A stretch of DNA of 64,000 nt from Chloracidobacterium sp. (GCA_016716365.1 JADJWM010000017.1:124001-188000), one strand, 5' to 3'. Positions 36,761 through 45,841 are shown, counted from the first letter of the stretch. The notes: generated from the sequence alone by a model not told the origin. Numbers and translations are program-made.

Positions 36761-38688
36761 TTTTGTTTCCTCCCAATATGGGTCTTTAGAAATTCATACA
36801 TCGCACCCGTGACGAAACGACCGGATACACCGTGCCCCGCCTGTGTCGCATATATGAACCAAACATCGGTACCCGCCTCTCGCAATTGAGATTTGAGGCC
36901 GAGAACGTCCCCTTCGGGGACCCTTGAGTCCAGCTTCCCCCTGGTCAGGAACAACGGTGTGCCTTTCCATCGCGACGCGCTGTTAAGCGGGGAAAGCTCG
37001 TCAAGCTTTTTCATTAATGCTTCATCGTTGGGATCTCCGTATTCATTTCTAGCGAATTCGTCGATCCAGCTTTGTTTCAGATAATTTCGGATTGATACAA
37101 GCGGATATTCCGCTATCACCGCGCGGATGCGGGAAGACTCTTTCAGTCCCGTCGCCAATGCTACGAACCCCCCGTAGCTCTCGCCCCGAACGATCACATT
37201 GTCTGGATCGAGATCAGGCTGCTTCGCAATCCAATCTAAGAGTGAGCTTATATCCCGGACGGCATCTTCTCTCTTGGGCCCGTTATCGGCATCCATGAAT
37301 TCGCTGCCGAACCCTCGGGAGCCGCGAATGTTGGTATGAATGATCGAGAGTCCGAGAAAAGCTGCGAACCGGACGTCAAGTGAATTGAATGTGGGGCGAT
37401 CAAGAACTTGCGGACCCCCGTGAATGAAGATCAAGACCGGAGTCTTGCGCTCCACCTTCGAGGGCTTAACGATGTATCCGGAGATCTCTTTACCGTCGAA
37501 TGATTTCCAGCGAATGGTCTCAGGCGACCTTACTTTCCCGGCGAGTACTCCCGGCATACTGGACTCGGTCCAATTGGTCGTTTTCTTCGACCGTATATCA
37601 AATGATCTGATCAGTGCCGGCCGAGCGATGTTCTCGATGGTGAAGACCACCTCGCTGTCCGAAAGCCAGCGCGTATTCCAGACCACGTATGAACCATCCA
37701 AGAAATTGGTCGTTTCCGGTTTGATCCGTTCGTTCTTGATCTTGCCTACCCAGAGAGTGTCGATGCCATCGAATGCCTCCTGTACGAGGATCCGCTTCCC
37801 ATCCGGTGACGGTTTAATATCGCCCAAGTGCCCCCGAACATTCTGCAGGCTCACGATTTTCTTTCGGTTGTTTCGAAGGTCGAACGAAAGGAGGCAGCTC
37901 TTGCCGCCACACTCGGGAGAATCTTCATTAAGTATCAACGCCTTCCCCGAAGCGAAGAACGCTTTCGTCGAGTTTCCCGACTCCGACAGCGGCGAAAGCG
38001 CTCCGGACTTGATCGAGTAATTGAAGATGTTCTGATTGCTTGCGGACTTCCAGTACTTGAGCAAAATGTTCCCGCGGTCTACGTCTATTACATTCCATAA
38101 ACCTTTGAGATCGACCTGGAAGCAGGTGCTTCTATTCAGATCATGTTGGCAAAGTTTGGTCACCTTCGCTTCGTAATCGTTATGGGTGTAATAGATCGAC
38201 TTGCCGTCTCGAGCCCAGATGAATGAGTCGACCGAGTCATCCTTGCCCGTGAAATTCGAAAGCTTCCGAAGGTCTTTCCCGTCCCACAGAAACAGCGCGT
38301 AATTATCCGCATCGTCTTTGTCGTTATTGAATGCGATCAGAGACGAGGTGGGGCTGACTCTTAAGGTATTAGGGGAGCGACCTTCGACGAGTAGGCTCGG
38401 CTTCTTCAACGGAGCTTCAACAGAATAAACGGCAGTCTTCTCATCGGTTACAAGCAATTTGCGAGCCTTGCGGTCCACGTCCCATATGAGATTGCTCTTT
38501 ATCGCAGAGGGCTCATAGAACAAATGCTTCACGTCATCGTTCTTGATGCGCGGCACACCTTCGACCTGGAACGATGCCGGGACGGGAAAGTCGCCAGAAG
38601 GCTGGGCTGGCGTCAAACCTGCAAACACCCCGATAAGCGTCAAAGCTAGAAACGCAGTCTGCCCAAACTTGTTGATTCCACTCTTCAT
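36757..38688 (-). CDS. Exported S9 prolyl-oligopeptidase-family serine peptidase
   Basis: A 643-residue protein. A signal peptide (TAFLALTLIGVFAGLTPAQ) precedes a beta-propeller-like region (about 30-390; RVSPTSSLIAFNNDKDD, SVDSFIWARDGKSIYYTHND) and an alpha/beta-hydrolase domain with HGGP oxyanion motif (IFIHGGPQVL), nucleophile Ser504 in RGESYGGFVAL, Asp587 in RGKLDSRVPEGD and His619 in QAGHGVSG. The ATG at 38688 overlaps the anti-sigma stop by 4 bases. It probably cleaves short peptides in the periplasm. Confidence 0.92.
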   Translation of the reverse strand: MKSGINKFGQTAFLALTLIGVFAGLTPAQPSGDFPVPASFQVEGVPRIKNDDVKHLFYEPSAIKSNLIWDVDRKARKLLVTDEKTAVYSVEAPLKKPSLLVEGRSPNTLRVSPTSSLIAFNNDKDDADNYALFLWDGKDLRKLSNFTGKDDSVDSFIWARDGKSIYYTHNDYEAKVTKLCQHDLNRSTCFQVDLKGLWNVIDVDRGNILLKYWKSASNQNIFNYSIKSGALSPLSESGNSTKAFFASGKALILNEDSPECGGKSCLLSFDLRNNRKKIVSLQNVRGHLGDIKPSPDGKRILVQEAFDGIDTLWVGKIKNERIKPETTNFLDGSYVVWNTRWLSDSEVVFTIENIARPALIRSFDIRSKKTTNWTESSMPGVLAGKVRSPETIRWKSFDGKEISGYIVKPSKVERKTPVLIFIHGGPQVLDRPTFNSLDVRFAAFLGLSIIHTNIRGSRGFGSEFMDADNGPKREDAVRDISSLLDWIAKQPDLDPDNVIVRGESYGGFVALATGLKESSRIRAVIAEYPLVSIRNYLKQSWIDEFARNEYGDPNDEALMKKLDELSPLNSASRWKGTPLFLTRGKLDSRVPEGDVLGLKSQLREAGTDVWFIYATQAGHGVSGRFVTGAMYEFLKTHIGRKQK

Positions 38689-39596
38689 CTCGTTCCAACA
38701 CATCGCATTTCAAATGATGTCCGCTGTTTTTCTATGGCTTCGGACCTAATAGGATCAGTTGTGCTTGTCCCGGGCTTCTTGAGCCCTTGCGGCGGGCCAA
38801 CGATACGATTGCCGTTCGTCAACGTGATAACCAGTTTCCATCGGTATGTTTTCGCAGGTTCGAGAACGACGCTCGAACGATAGGAAGTCTGAGATTTCGA
38901 TTCGAAATGATCGATCAGATTTTCATCAAGATCGGCGATGTAAATTTCATACGAAGCAGCACCCCTAACGGCATTCCATTTAAGGACGACCTCCTTTCCG
39001 TCTGAGACAGATTCAAGGTTGACCGTCGTCCTGTTCGAGCACGGATTCTCATTACCACGCGTTTCGACATTTCGAACGGTGGGCGCCGGAGATAAGGCTT
39101 TTTGTGTTCGTCCCTGACCCGATTTCTCGTTCTTCTTTGTGTTTACGGGCCCGCTACGACGATCCGGATCTTCTGGAGCCGGAGGATGATCCACCGGCGA
39201 CGGCAACGTTTCGGTCCCCAGCGGAGGAACCGAATCCACATTCATGCCTACGTCACTATGGCCGCCTCTCGCCACGGTCGTCTCAGACGGAGCAAGTCGA
39301 TCCCCGGCAACCAGGTAGAGCCCAATGATGAGCACGAAGATTAACCCCGCAAAGGCGGATGCTCTTGCGATCGGAAACGTCGAAAAGCGGGGGACAGCAA
39401 AGGCGCTCCGTGGACGTTGGGATTCGACCTGCAGCGAGTCTTCCAGGACGCAGTTCAAAAAATCGTGCGGTGTCGCCACCGGCAGTTTTGCCCGACATTC
39501 TTTACAAATGAGTAGGTGTCTGCCGATCTCCATCGAGCGAGACGCGTTCGCCCGGTAAATCGCGATATCAGAAGTTGATAGGTGATTCTGACTCAT
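38685..39596 (-). CDS. Membrane anti-sigma factor with zinc-binding motif and periplasmic beta domain
   Basis: A 303-residue protein from the ATG at 39596 (AAGGAG 11 bases upstream). Residues about 5-40 carry an anti-sigma zinc motif HLLICKECR (His-x3-Cys-x2-Cys). A single membrane segment (ASAFAGLIFVLIIGLYLVAG) follows at about 80-100, then a Pro/Ser-rich linker and a fibronectin-III-like domain (VVLKWNAVRGAASYEIYIAD, SYRSSVVLEPAKTYRWKLV). It should hold the neighbouring sigma factor at the membrane. The frame is open further upstream to an ATG at 39755, so a longer form is possible. Confidence 0.82.
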   Translation of the reverse strand: MSQNHLSTSDIAIYRANASRSMEIGRHLLICKECRAKLPVATPHDFLNCVLEDSLQVESQRPRSAFAVPRFSTFPIARASAFAGLIFVLIIGLYLVAGDRLAPSETTVARGGHSDVGMNVDSVPPLGTETLPSPVDHPPAPEDPDRRSGPVNTKKNEKSGQGRTQKALSPAPTVRNVETRGNENPCSNRTTVNLESVSDGKEVVLKWNAVRGAASYEIYIADLDENLIDHFESKSQTSYRSSVVLEPAKTYRWKLVITLTNGNRIVGPPQGLKKPGTSTTDPIRSEAIEKQRTSFEMRCVGTR

Positions 39597-39827
39597 TTGT
39601 TCATCAACTCCTTCAGTCGTTTGTGAGAGTCGCACGAGCTTCTTCACCACTCCCGGGCTGAGCACAAGTGGCGTTCGCCGCCCTTCATTCAAACTCGCCA
39701 TCTCCGCGATTTCCATATCAGTCGGTACACCTGAGCAGATGCCCCCCAACTGCATGCGACTCAGCGACCGAAAGCTCCTTAACGGCGAAACGCGAAATCT
39801 GACTGGTTGTTAAATAGTCTGACGCGT

Positions 39828-40517
39828 TCATTTTCGTATCGATCCTCCGAGCCTCACTCGGGCGTCGTGCCGGGCTTTCTTGATCGCCGCCGCGGTGCTC
39901 GCGGTTTGTGCAGCGATCTCCGCGTCCGTCATGGGCAGCCGGCCAAGGATGCTAATCCATTCAGCGGAGGTAACATCGAGCAGGTCCGCGAACTGCTCAT
40001 CGGAGATCCCGATTTGCAGAAAATATATAATCAAGTCTTGCGAATGAAGCAGCAACGACTGACGCTGCCGCAGAGTGAGCTGGCAAATTGCTTGCCACAC
40101 TTGCTTGATCAGTAAAGCAACTTCGATTTCTGTTTGTTTCTCGATCGAGGTCTGAGCGGCTTCGTTGACGGATTCCAGGGGTAAGCTTTCTGATCTTGTC
40201 GCGCGAGAAAAGTGCCGCTTCACCTCGTTGTAGGCGGTCCGAGCGGCAAAGGAATTCCACTCGCCCTCGGACATCTTCTCGCTCTTTTGTTGATGATTCA
40301 GTCGCCAGCGCCAGATCCTGCAGGCGATCTCCTGAACAAGATCGGCGGCTTGGGCGGGATCTCTCGCCGCTTGGCGGCGGGTCACTATTCGCTTGACGAT
40401 TCGCAGGGACGCCAGAAAAGAATTTTCCGCCGCCGCATCTGCTTTTGGATCGCGCTTCGGATCCTGTCCATCATACCCGCCATGCTGCGGGAGTTCTTCT
40501 AGAAGAGATTCGATCAT
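39828..40517 (-). CDS. ECF-like sigma factor
   Basis: A 229-residue sigma70-family protein. The region-2-like part contains AADLVQEIACRIWRWRLN, the region 2.4-like part EWNSFAARTAYNEVKRHFSR, and a region-4-like part LTLRQRQSLLLHSQDLIIYFLQIGISDEQFADLLDVT with a helix-turn-helix TDAEIAAQTASTAAAIKKARHDARVRL. The spacing is longer than in classical ECF factors. The anti-sigma gene lies downstream on the same strand, so it likely heads and drives this operon. Confidence 0.82.
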   Translation of the reverse strand: MIESLLEELPQHGGYDGQDPKRDPKADAAAENSFLASLRIVKRIVTRRQAARDPAQAADLVQEIACRIWRWRLNHQQKSEKMSEGEWNSFAARTAYNEVKRHFSRATRSESLPLESVNEAAQTSIEKQTEIEVALLIKQVWQAICQLTLRQRQSLLLHSQDLIIYFLQIGISDEQFADLLDVTSAEWISILGRLPMTDAEIAAQTASTAAAIKKARHDARVRLGGSIRK

Positions 40518-40553
40518 GCGGACTCTCTTGTCGAAGCAGGATTTCAGATCGGT

Positions 40554-40573
40554 TCAGGGAGTGAGTTCCCTGA
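40554..40573. promoter_or_regulatory. Inverted repeat upstream of the sigma-factor gene
   Basis: TCAGGGA (40554-40560), GTGAGT, TCCCTGA (40567-40573): perfect 7-bp arms, 37 bases before the sigma ATG. Position suggests an operator or a leader hairpin of the sigma operon. Confidence 0.45.
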
Positions 40574-41095
40574 GTTGGTCCTTTCCTACAAAGACGGCTG
40601 CGTATTACTGTCGTCGAGAACATTGCGCTGAAAGTTACCTCGGGTCTTGTGTTGGTTTGTTACAACTGGATTAGTGAGCTTCGCGGCTCCGGCCCGGTGA
40701 TTCCGAATCGCCAAAACCTTCGACCGCCACCTGTTCGCTTAGCATAAAATTTTGCATTAGCCCGAGAAAGCTAGTCAAATGTTTCGAGCTTCAACCGAAA
40801 ACGCCGGCCTAGGCCCTTTAGCGCGTCACGACCCTGTCGACACATATCTTCTTGGTAAAACGGGAGCAAAACTCGTACCGTACGGCTTATTTGTGCCGTG
40901 CGACTATCGCTGATCGTCTTATCCTCGGTCAAGCGCGCCGAACTCCCGACCGAACCTAGCTGATTGACGTCACTGGTCTTGGTAAGTTTTTTGACCCGTT
41001 GGTGCAGAAACGCACTGAGGCCGGTTCATTTTTGCACCAAGCGGCATATCGGCGATCCAAGATCTGCCCAGCTTCTCTACCTCATGAATGTGAGG
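40574..41095. other. Non-coding interval between the sigma operon and fic
   Basis: About 520 bases without a gene. It holds a long imperfect hairpin near its right side: TTGGTGCAGAAA (40999-41010) pairs with TTTTTGCACCAA (41029-41040) with one G-U, spaced 18 bases, just past the 3' end of fic. It may be a transcript-end structure, although no T-run follows on the fic strand. Confidence 0.4.
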
Positions 41096-42514
41096 TCATT
41101 CCAGTTCTTTCCATGCCGCAAATTCGCTCGGTCGAACTTTGTATCTCGCGACGTTTCCGTCGTGCAGGCTGACCATCTCCGTTTCGATCGCGCGGAAAAG
41201 GTCCTCGCGGTCGCTCTCCGGGATGTCGTGCGCTTCGATAAGCTCACGGATCTTACTCACAACGTCCTTGCCCGGCACCCTATCGACGATGATCGATCTG
41301 ACAATTTCGTGAATCGGTTCCCGGTACCTAAGTTTCAGAAGATTCGGCTCGCCCATCGACTGCTGGATCGCGGTGTACGCACGCGAGGAACGATCGTAAG
41401 CCCATAGGTAAAGGTCCCGGATCAGGCTGATATCGTTTTTCTCGTACACGGCGAGCAGGGCGCTCACGTAGGCCCCGTTGTCGACTTCCGTGAATGAGAG
41501 CGGCTTGAGGTTTTCGCGAATCAGGGGGATATTCGCTACAAGTCTTGCCGTCCGCTTGTTCACGTCCTCGAACGCCTGCAGGTAGGACAACTGCACGATC
41601 GAGAACAACGACTGCTCGAACGGGTCCGCGATGCCGTTCACCTTCTCCACGAACAGGTCGAAGCACTCCTGAAGCACTTGAGGGTTCTCGAGGGGAAGGT
41701 ATGTCGTTCCGCTGATCCCTACGCGGATCGTGCGCACGCGACCCGAAGCCCTCGGGTCCCCCAAGAGGTTTTGGGACAAGAGTGCGTGGACGCTGCATAT
41801 CTCGTGGGAGCTTATGCGGTGATCCTGAACCGAATCCACGATGTATTCGATGGCCGCTTTGTGGTTCAGGATCATCTGGGCTTCCGATGCGTCCTTCCCG
41901 GTCGCCGTTTCGCCCAGCTCGATCAACCGCTTGGTCTCGAGCAGGGAATACGTGTTCCCTTCAAGACGGCTCGAGTTCCAAGACAAATCGATCAGCAGCC
42001 GGTCCAATATGTCCCTGGCGTAAGTGCCCGCGAGCCGCTCCACCGATTCCACGCGCCCGGCCGTCTGTAACCGATCGCGCTGATCGGCGGAAAGGTAGAA
42101 AGTTCGGTTCGGTTCGTAAGAGCGCAGGAATTCCTGATCGTATCCGACCGGCACGCGTTGTGCCGTGTCTTGTGAAACATAGCGGAGGAGGGCCTTGGAC
42201 TCCGGTGAGAGATCTATACCTTTAAAGGAACCGTTCTCGTCCGGCTGAGTTCGCTCAAGGTCTGGGCTTTCGACTGATTTTCCTGGGGCACTGCCCTGAT
42301 CGGCGAGGACGTACGCACGAGCGGGGCCGCTGCCTTTCGAAATTATCAGGTTGCGGTTTTCCAATGAACTCAACGCTCGCCGGATCGCTCTACGTCGGGT
42401 TTCGTCAAGTTGAGATATGCCTCTCGCACGCGCGATCGAGCGGACGCTGACCTGCGGCTCTAGGCTCAGCAATCTCAAAATAAAATCTTCGATCTCAACT
42501 TTCTTGGTCGGCAC
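41096..42514 (-). CDS. Fic-family protein with N-terminal winged helix and altered catalytic motif
   Basis: A 472-residue protein from a GTG start with AAGGAG 4-5 bases upstream. Residues 1-70 form a winged HTH (ILRLLSLEPQVSVRSIARARGISQLDETRRR). The Fic part has the inhibitory helix motif S181-S-R-L-E185-G-N and the core LSYLQAFEDVNKRTARL (310-326). The usual HxFx(D/E)GNGR reads QAFEDVNKR, with Gln313 at the catalytic His position, so AMP transfer by the classic mechanism is doubtful. The intact inhibitory motif suggests regulated activity nonetheless. The HTH and the palindrome just upstream suggest autoregulation. Confidence 0.88.
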   Translation of the reverse strand: MPTKKVEIEDFILRLLSLEPQVSVRSIARARGISQLDETRRRAIRRALSSLENRNLIISKGSGPARAYVLADQGSAPGKSVESPDLERTQPDENGSFKGIDLSPESKALLRYVSQDTAQRVPVGYDQEFLRSYEPNRTFYLSADQRDRLQTAGRVESVERLAGTYARDILDRLLIDLSWNSSRLEGNTYSLLETKRLIELGETATGKDASEAQMILNHKAAIEYIVDSVQDHRISSHEICSVHALLSQNLLGDPRASGRVRTIRVGISGTTYLPLENPQVLQECFDLFVEKVNGIADPFEQSLFSIVQLSYLQAFEDVNKRTARLVANIPLIRENLKPLSFTEVDNGAYVSALLAVYEKNDISLIRDLYLWAYDRSSRAYTAIQQSMGEPNLLKLRYREPIHEIVRSIIVDRVPGKDVVSKIRELIEAHDIPESDREDLFRAIETEMVSLHDGNVARYKVRPSEFAAWKELE

Positions 42515-42527
42515 TGCTCTCCTTTTA

Positions 42528-42548
42528 GTAAATAGAATTTCTATTTAC
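42528..42548. promoter_or_regulatory. Perfect 21-bp palindrome before fic
   Basis: GTAAATAGAA (42528-42537) and TTCTATTTAC (42539-42548) around a single central base. It lies 14-34 bases before the fic GTG, where RNA polymerase or ribosome access would be blocked by a bound protein. The Fic protein has an N-terminal winged helix, the most likely binder. Confidence 0.75.
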
Positions 42549-42588
42549 CTTGGTGATTATGCACAGGATCCAAGCTGAAAACAATCAT

Positions 42589-42682
42589 TACTGGGACAGA
42601 AACTGTCCCAGTAGATGCCTGTAGGGACAGAATCTGTCCCATTATAAACCTAATGGGACATAGCCGGGACAATTAATGTCCC
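42589..42682. repeat. Cluster of helically phased GGGACA palindromes
   Basis: Three dyads: TACTGGGACAG-AAA-CTGTCCCAGTA (42589-42613), GGGACAG-AAT-CTGTCCC (42624-42640) and GGGACA-ATTAA-TGTCCC (42666-42682), plus a lone GGGACA at 42655. Centres at about 42601, 42632 and 42674 are 31 and 42 bases apart, i.e. three and four helical turns. This is a multi-site operator, or an iteron-like array, between divergent fic and the SSB-led module. Confidence 0.75.
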
Positions 42683-43142
42683 AGCAAAAACTTGATTCCG
42701 TCGATATTTTCTAGTATCGAGATCGACCCTCCGATCCAGTGAAGACCCTAACCCTGGGTAACTCCCGCGCGCCGAGCGGCCCCGCAGTCGCGTGTTCCAA
42801 AAAAGGACCATAGACCGCCACCGCAGTTCGATCACCGTTACCGGATCGTCCGCGCCAAATTGAAACAAAAAGCTGTCGGCAACCCAGATAACGCCTACGA
42901 GTTCTTGTCTATGGCATTCGATTCGAACACGCCGGACCGCGCCCGGAAGGCGGGATTTGAAAGAAACAGCTCAATGGACCAATCGACTAGTCCTGGACGT
43001 CGTCCACCCGCGAAACAAAAGTACAAGCGGCGGACAGGTCATGGCTCGGGCGGCCGTCGGGAACTCTCCGAAAGCGGTGACGACCAGAAGCAGGTGCCCG
43101 TCGGGCATATCGAAGACTAACAACGATCAGGAGAATTGCATC
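42683..43142. other. Non-coding lead region of the conjugation module
   Basis: About 460 bases. Weak frames cross it but none has a good start or family resemblance. AGGAG at 43129-43133 is the ribosome site of the first SSB gene. The promoter of the rightward module is presumably here or in the GGGACA array. Confidence 0.45.
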
Positions 43143-43544
43143 ATGTCAGCAAACATTTCGCTTATCGGCAACCTCGGCAAGGAACCCGAAACAAAGATCA
43201 CCGACAACGGGACGTTCATCGCGAACTTCTCGATCGCGTCGAACACATTCCGGAATACCGCGGAGGGACGCGTCGAGAAGACCGACTGGTTCCGCGTGAC
43301 CGCGTTCGGGAAGCAGGCGGAAACGATCGCCCGCTACGTCCGCAAAGGCCACCGGCTTTACATACAGGGCCGGCTCACGTTCAACCCGTGGCTGGACAAG
43401 AACTCTTCGCCGCAGTCCGGCGCCGAGATCGTCCTGCAGGAATTCCAGTTCCTGACCGGCAAACAGGACGGTGACGGCGGAGCAGACGTCGTCGTTCCGC
43501 AGGCGGATATGCCGACGGAAGTCCAGCAAGCCGCGGCGTACTGA
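43143..43544 (+). CDS. ssb: Single-stranded DNA-binding protein, copy 1
   Basis: A 133-residue OB-fold protein: ISLIGNLGKEPETKITDNGTFIANFSIASN, TDWFRVTAFGKQAETIARYVRKGHRLYIQGRL and FNPWLDK are typical SSB segments. The acidic C-terminal tip (DDDIPF type) that recruits partner proteins is absent; the chain ends QQAAAY. The ATG at 43143 has AGGAG 9 bases upstream. Element-borne SSBs protect the transferred strand. Confidence 0.93.
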   Translation: MSANISLIGNLGKEPETKITDNGTFIANFSIASNTFRNTAEGRVEKTDWFRVTAFGKQAETIARYVRKGHRLYIQGRLTFNPWLDKNSSPQSGAEIVLQEFQFLTGKQDGDGGADVVVPQADMPTEVQQAAAY

Positions 43545-43665
43545 TTCCCCCGATCTCAACCTGCCCTACCACCCGTCGACCACGGACCGCCGTCCCTCCG
43601 CCTGCACCCAGGCAACGAGGGCGGCGGTCCGCCCCTTCACGAGCTACCCATAGGTGCGAGGGACC

Positions 43666-44058
43666 ATGAACCATCGGATCGAGCGGATGCGGCATATCTC
43701 GCGCGCGTACGTGCGGGCGAACCGCGACAAACTGTTCCTCTTCGGCGACAACCTGGAACGCCGCGGCTTTGGCGGGCAGGCCGCCGCGATGCGCGGGGAG
43801 CCCAACGCGGTCGGCATCCCGACCAAGAAGAAGCCGAGCTACGCAGGTGACGCCTTCTTTTCCGATGAAGAATTCGAGCTGAACGCGGTGGCGATCGATG
43901 AAGCGTTCGCCGAGGTAACGTCGGCCCTGACGGAAACGACCCGTGCGATCGTCATGCCCGAAGCCGGCCTTGGCACCGGACGCGCCGAACTCGCCAAACG
44001 AGCGCCGCGCACCTTCGCTCACTTGGAGGCTCGGTTGAAGTTGCTCGAAAGACTGTAG
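43666..44058 (+). CDS. Conserved protein of unknown function (FGDN/GGQA motif)
   Basis: A 130-residue protein with FLFGDNLERRGFGGQAAAMRGEPNAVGIPTKK near the N-terminus and a C-terminal IVMPEAGLGTGRAELAKRAP motif. This pair of glycine-rich loops recalls small phage and plasmid proteins of unknown function with a macro-like look. I do not know its role. ATG at 43666 is preferred to a GTG at 43654 because GAGGGA precedes it. Confidence 0.7.
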   Translation: MNHRIERMRHISRAYVRANRDKLFLFGDNLERRGFGGQAAAMRGEPNAVGIPTKKKPSYAGDAFFSDEEFELNAVAIDEAFAEVTSALTETTRAIVMPEAGLGTGRAELAKRAPRTFAHLEARLKLLERL

Positions 44059-44103
44059 CTGCCTGACGCCCGCACGTGTTCCTCAAAGTGTCGCGACTCC
44101 AAC

Positions 44104-44145
44104 TTGAAAGGGATTTTCGAGCCTGAATGAAAGTGATTTTCATTC
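44104..44145. promoter_or_regulatory. Two tandem GAAA-N5-TTTC operator-like dyads
   Basis: TTGAAAGGGATTTTCGA (44104-44120) and GAATGAAA-GTGAT-TTTCATTC (44125-44145). The cores G-A-A-A-G-N-G-A-T-T-T-T-C are nearly identical and 23 bases apart, 70-110 bases before the ATG of the 540-residue gene. They look like paired repressor sites. Confidence 0.5.
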
Positions 44146-44218
44146 GGGGCGTGGAAAGCGCTGGCCCCCAAACAACGAGCGTTTTCACCCGGTGCAATCC
44201 GGGGCAGATGAGGAAGTT

Positions 44219-45841
44219 ATGGCCGAACAATTGAACATCGAACAGCTTAGAAAATTCACCCCGCAGAACGCGATTCTCGCTTTCTCGCCGGTCAACACCG
44301 GGTCGCCGATGCAGGACTGGTGCGCCCATCTCGGGAACTACCCGATGCGCCGCATGGAACTCGAGGAGTTCGCGATCCTCGGCGACGTCGTTGTACGGAT
44401 CGCCGACGAACTCGAACCGGAGCCGGTCGATCGCGTCCGGATAATGTCGCTCGAATATGCCGTGCGGGTGCTCGGCGATGAGGAAAACGGACGCGAGTTC
44501 GTTCGCTGCGTGAAAGCGATCGCGAGCCCCGACGCGGGTCAGTTCGAGTACGAGCAGATCGCGGCGTATTACTACGGCGAGATCCGCAGGCGGAATGTGA
44601 GCGATGTGCTCAAGGAAATGGGAATTCTCGGGATGCAGCTCGAAGCCGTCGCCGCGACCATCCCGGACCGCGAGATCTCCTTCGAGGAGTTCGACCGCCC
44701 TGATCAGAAGCTGACGGTCGCCGACCAGCGGCGGGTGAAGGAAGCGGCAAAACTTCAGAAGCCGCTGCCTCCACGCGCGTCGATCTTCGACGATGAGATG
44801 AAGGCGGTCCTCGCGCGTGTCGGATGCCAAAAGGCGAGCCGCATGATCCACGACGAACTAGCCGCCTTCTACCTCGAAGACGGTGACAAATCCGTCGAGG
44901 AACTCGATCGCGACTTCCTCACATTCGAGAACCTGGACCAATACGACGAAAACGGGATCATCGGCCTCACGATGAACAGCGGTCAACGCTCCGTGGTGGT
45001 ATTCGATCTCGATTGCGAGGTGGACGCGTCGTGCCTTCCGCCCGAGACCGGGCACCTAGCGTCCGAGGTGGGAAGGCTGTTCGTCGGCCACGCGATGGGC
45101 TCGAAGTCGGTCCAGAACGGACGCAGGATGATCGGTTGCGCCGGATCGCCGATGCCGTCGAATCACCCGTTCACCGATCAGGAGTTCGAGGAGTGGATGT
45201 CGCTGTCGCTCGACCGGATCTACGATCGCAGGGTTGTGCGTTCGGGACGTCGATTGTTCACCCTCGGGAAGGGTTCGGTCGTTGAATTAGCGGTCGAACA
45301 GGAGGTCAACCCCGAATACGAGGAGATGCAATACGCCGCCGCTGTGCTGAGGCTACTGTGGCGACGTCAGTACGCGGACTTCCACCTGCGCAGCCTCCGT
45401 CGCGAAACCTATCAGGACGCGTACCTCGCCCTCCGCGAAACCTCCGACACGGCGGACGTGGCGGCGATCAAGAAGCGGGCATACTCGGATTTCAAGGAGC
45501 GTAACAAGCTCTCCCTAAAGGAGTTCACGGCGCTCAACACCGTCGCGAAATCGCAGGAGGCCCGGCTGCGCGACCGCATCACGCCAGCGGCGAAGCAATG
45601 GCTTCGAAAGATCGAGAAGGCGACGGCCGGCGGCGTTCGGTTTCTCAAGTTCGCGCTCTACAACGACGCTGAGGCTAAAGCTCTGACCCGTCAGGAGAAG
45701 CAGCGACTTTGGGACGCGGTGCGCACCCGCGAGGCGGAGATCAATGTACAGAGCAGCGCCAGCACCTCTCATCATCAGCCGAACCTTTTCCCGCAGCCCG
45801 CGACCCAGAGACGCTACGTTCAAGTCGTCCACGCGGCCTGA
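44219..45841 (+). CDS. Large protein of unknown function in the conjugation module
   Basis: A 540-residue, mostly soluble protein that matches no family I recognise. The N-terminus (FTPQNAILAFSPVNTGSPMQDWCAHLGNYPMRRMELEEFAILGD) looks globular; the middle has VVVFDLDCEVDASCLPPETGHLASEVGRLFVGHAMG and MIGCAGSPMPSNHPFTDQEFEEWMS; the C-terminal 150 residues are helical and basic (KERNKLSLKEFTALN, EKQRLWDAVRTREAEI). No membrane segment or signal peptide. AGGAA precedes the ATG by 4 bases. It lies between two SSB genes, so a role in DNA processing after transfer is a reasonable guess. Confidence 0.7.
   Translation: MAEQLNIEQLRKFTPQNAILAFSPVNTGSPMQDWCAHLGNYPMRRMELEEFAILGDVVVRIADELEPEPVDRVRIMSLEYAVRVLGDEENGREFVRCVKAIASPDAGQFEYEQIAAYYYGEIRRRNVSDVLKEMGILGMQLEAVAATIPDREISFEEFDRPDQKLTVADQRRVKEAAKLQKPLPPRASIFDDEMKAVLARVGCQKASRMIHDELAAFYLEDGDKSVEELDRDFLTFENLDQYDENGIIGLTMNSGQRSVVVFDLDCEVDASCLPPETGHLASEVGRLFVGHAMGSKSVQNGRRMIGCAGSPMPSNHPFTDQEFEEWMSLSLDRIYDRRVVRSGRRLFTLGKGSVVELAVEQEVNPEYEEMQYAAAVLRLLWRRQYADFHLRSLRRETYQDAYLALRETSDTADVAAIKKRAYSDFKERNKLSLKEFTALNTVAKSQEARLRDRITPAAKQWLRKIEKATAGGVRFLKFALYNDAEAKALTRQEKQRLWDAVRTREAEINVQSSASTSHHQPNLFPQPATQRRYVQVVHAA

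Noticed and set aside
42589..42682. CRISPR array
   Set aside because: The GGGACA units are palindromic operators of unequal spacing, with no uniform repeat-spacer pattern and no cas genes in the window.
42860..43120. Small gene before the first SSB
   Set aside because: The frame has no ribosome site and low-complexity content; the SSB start at 43143 is clearly supported by AGGAG.
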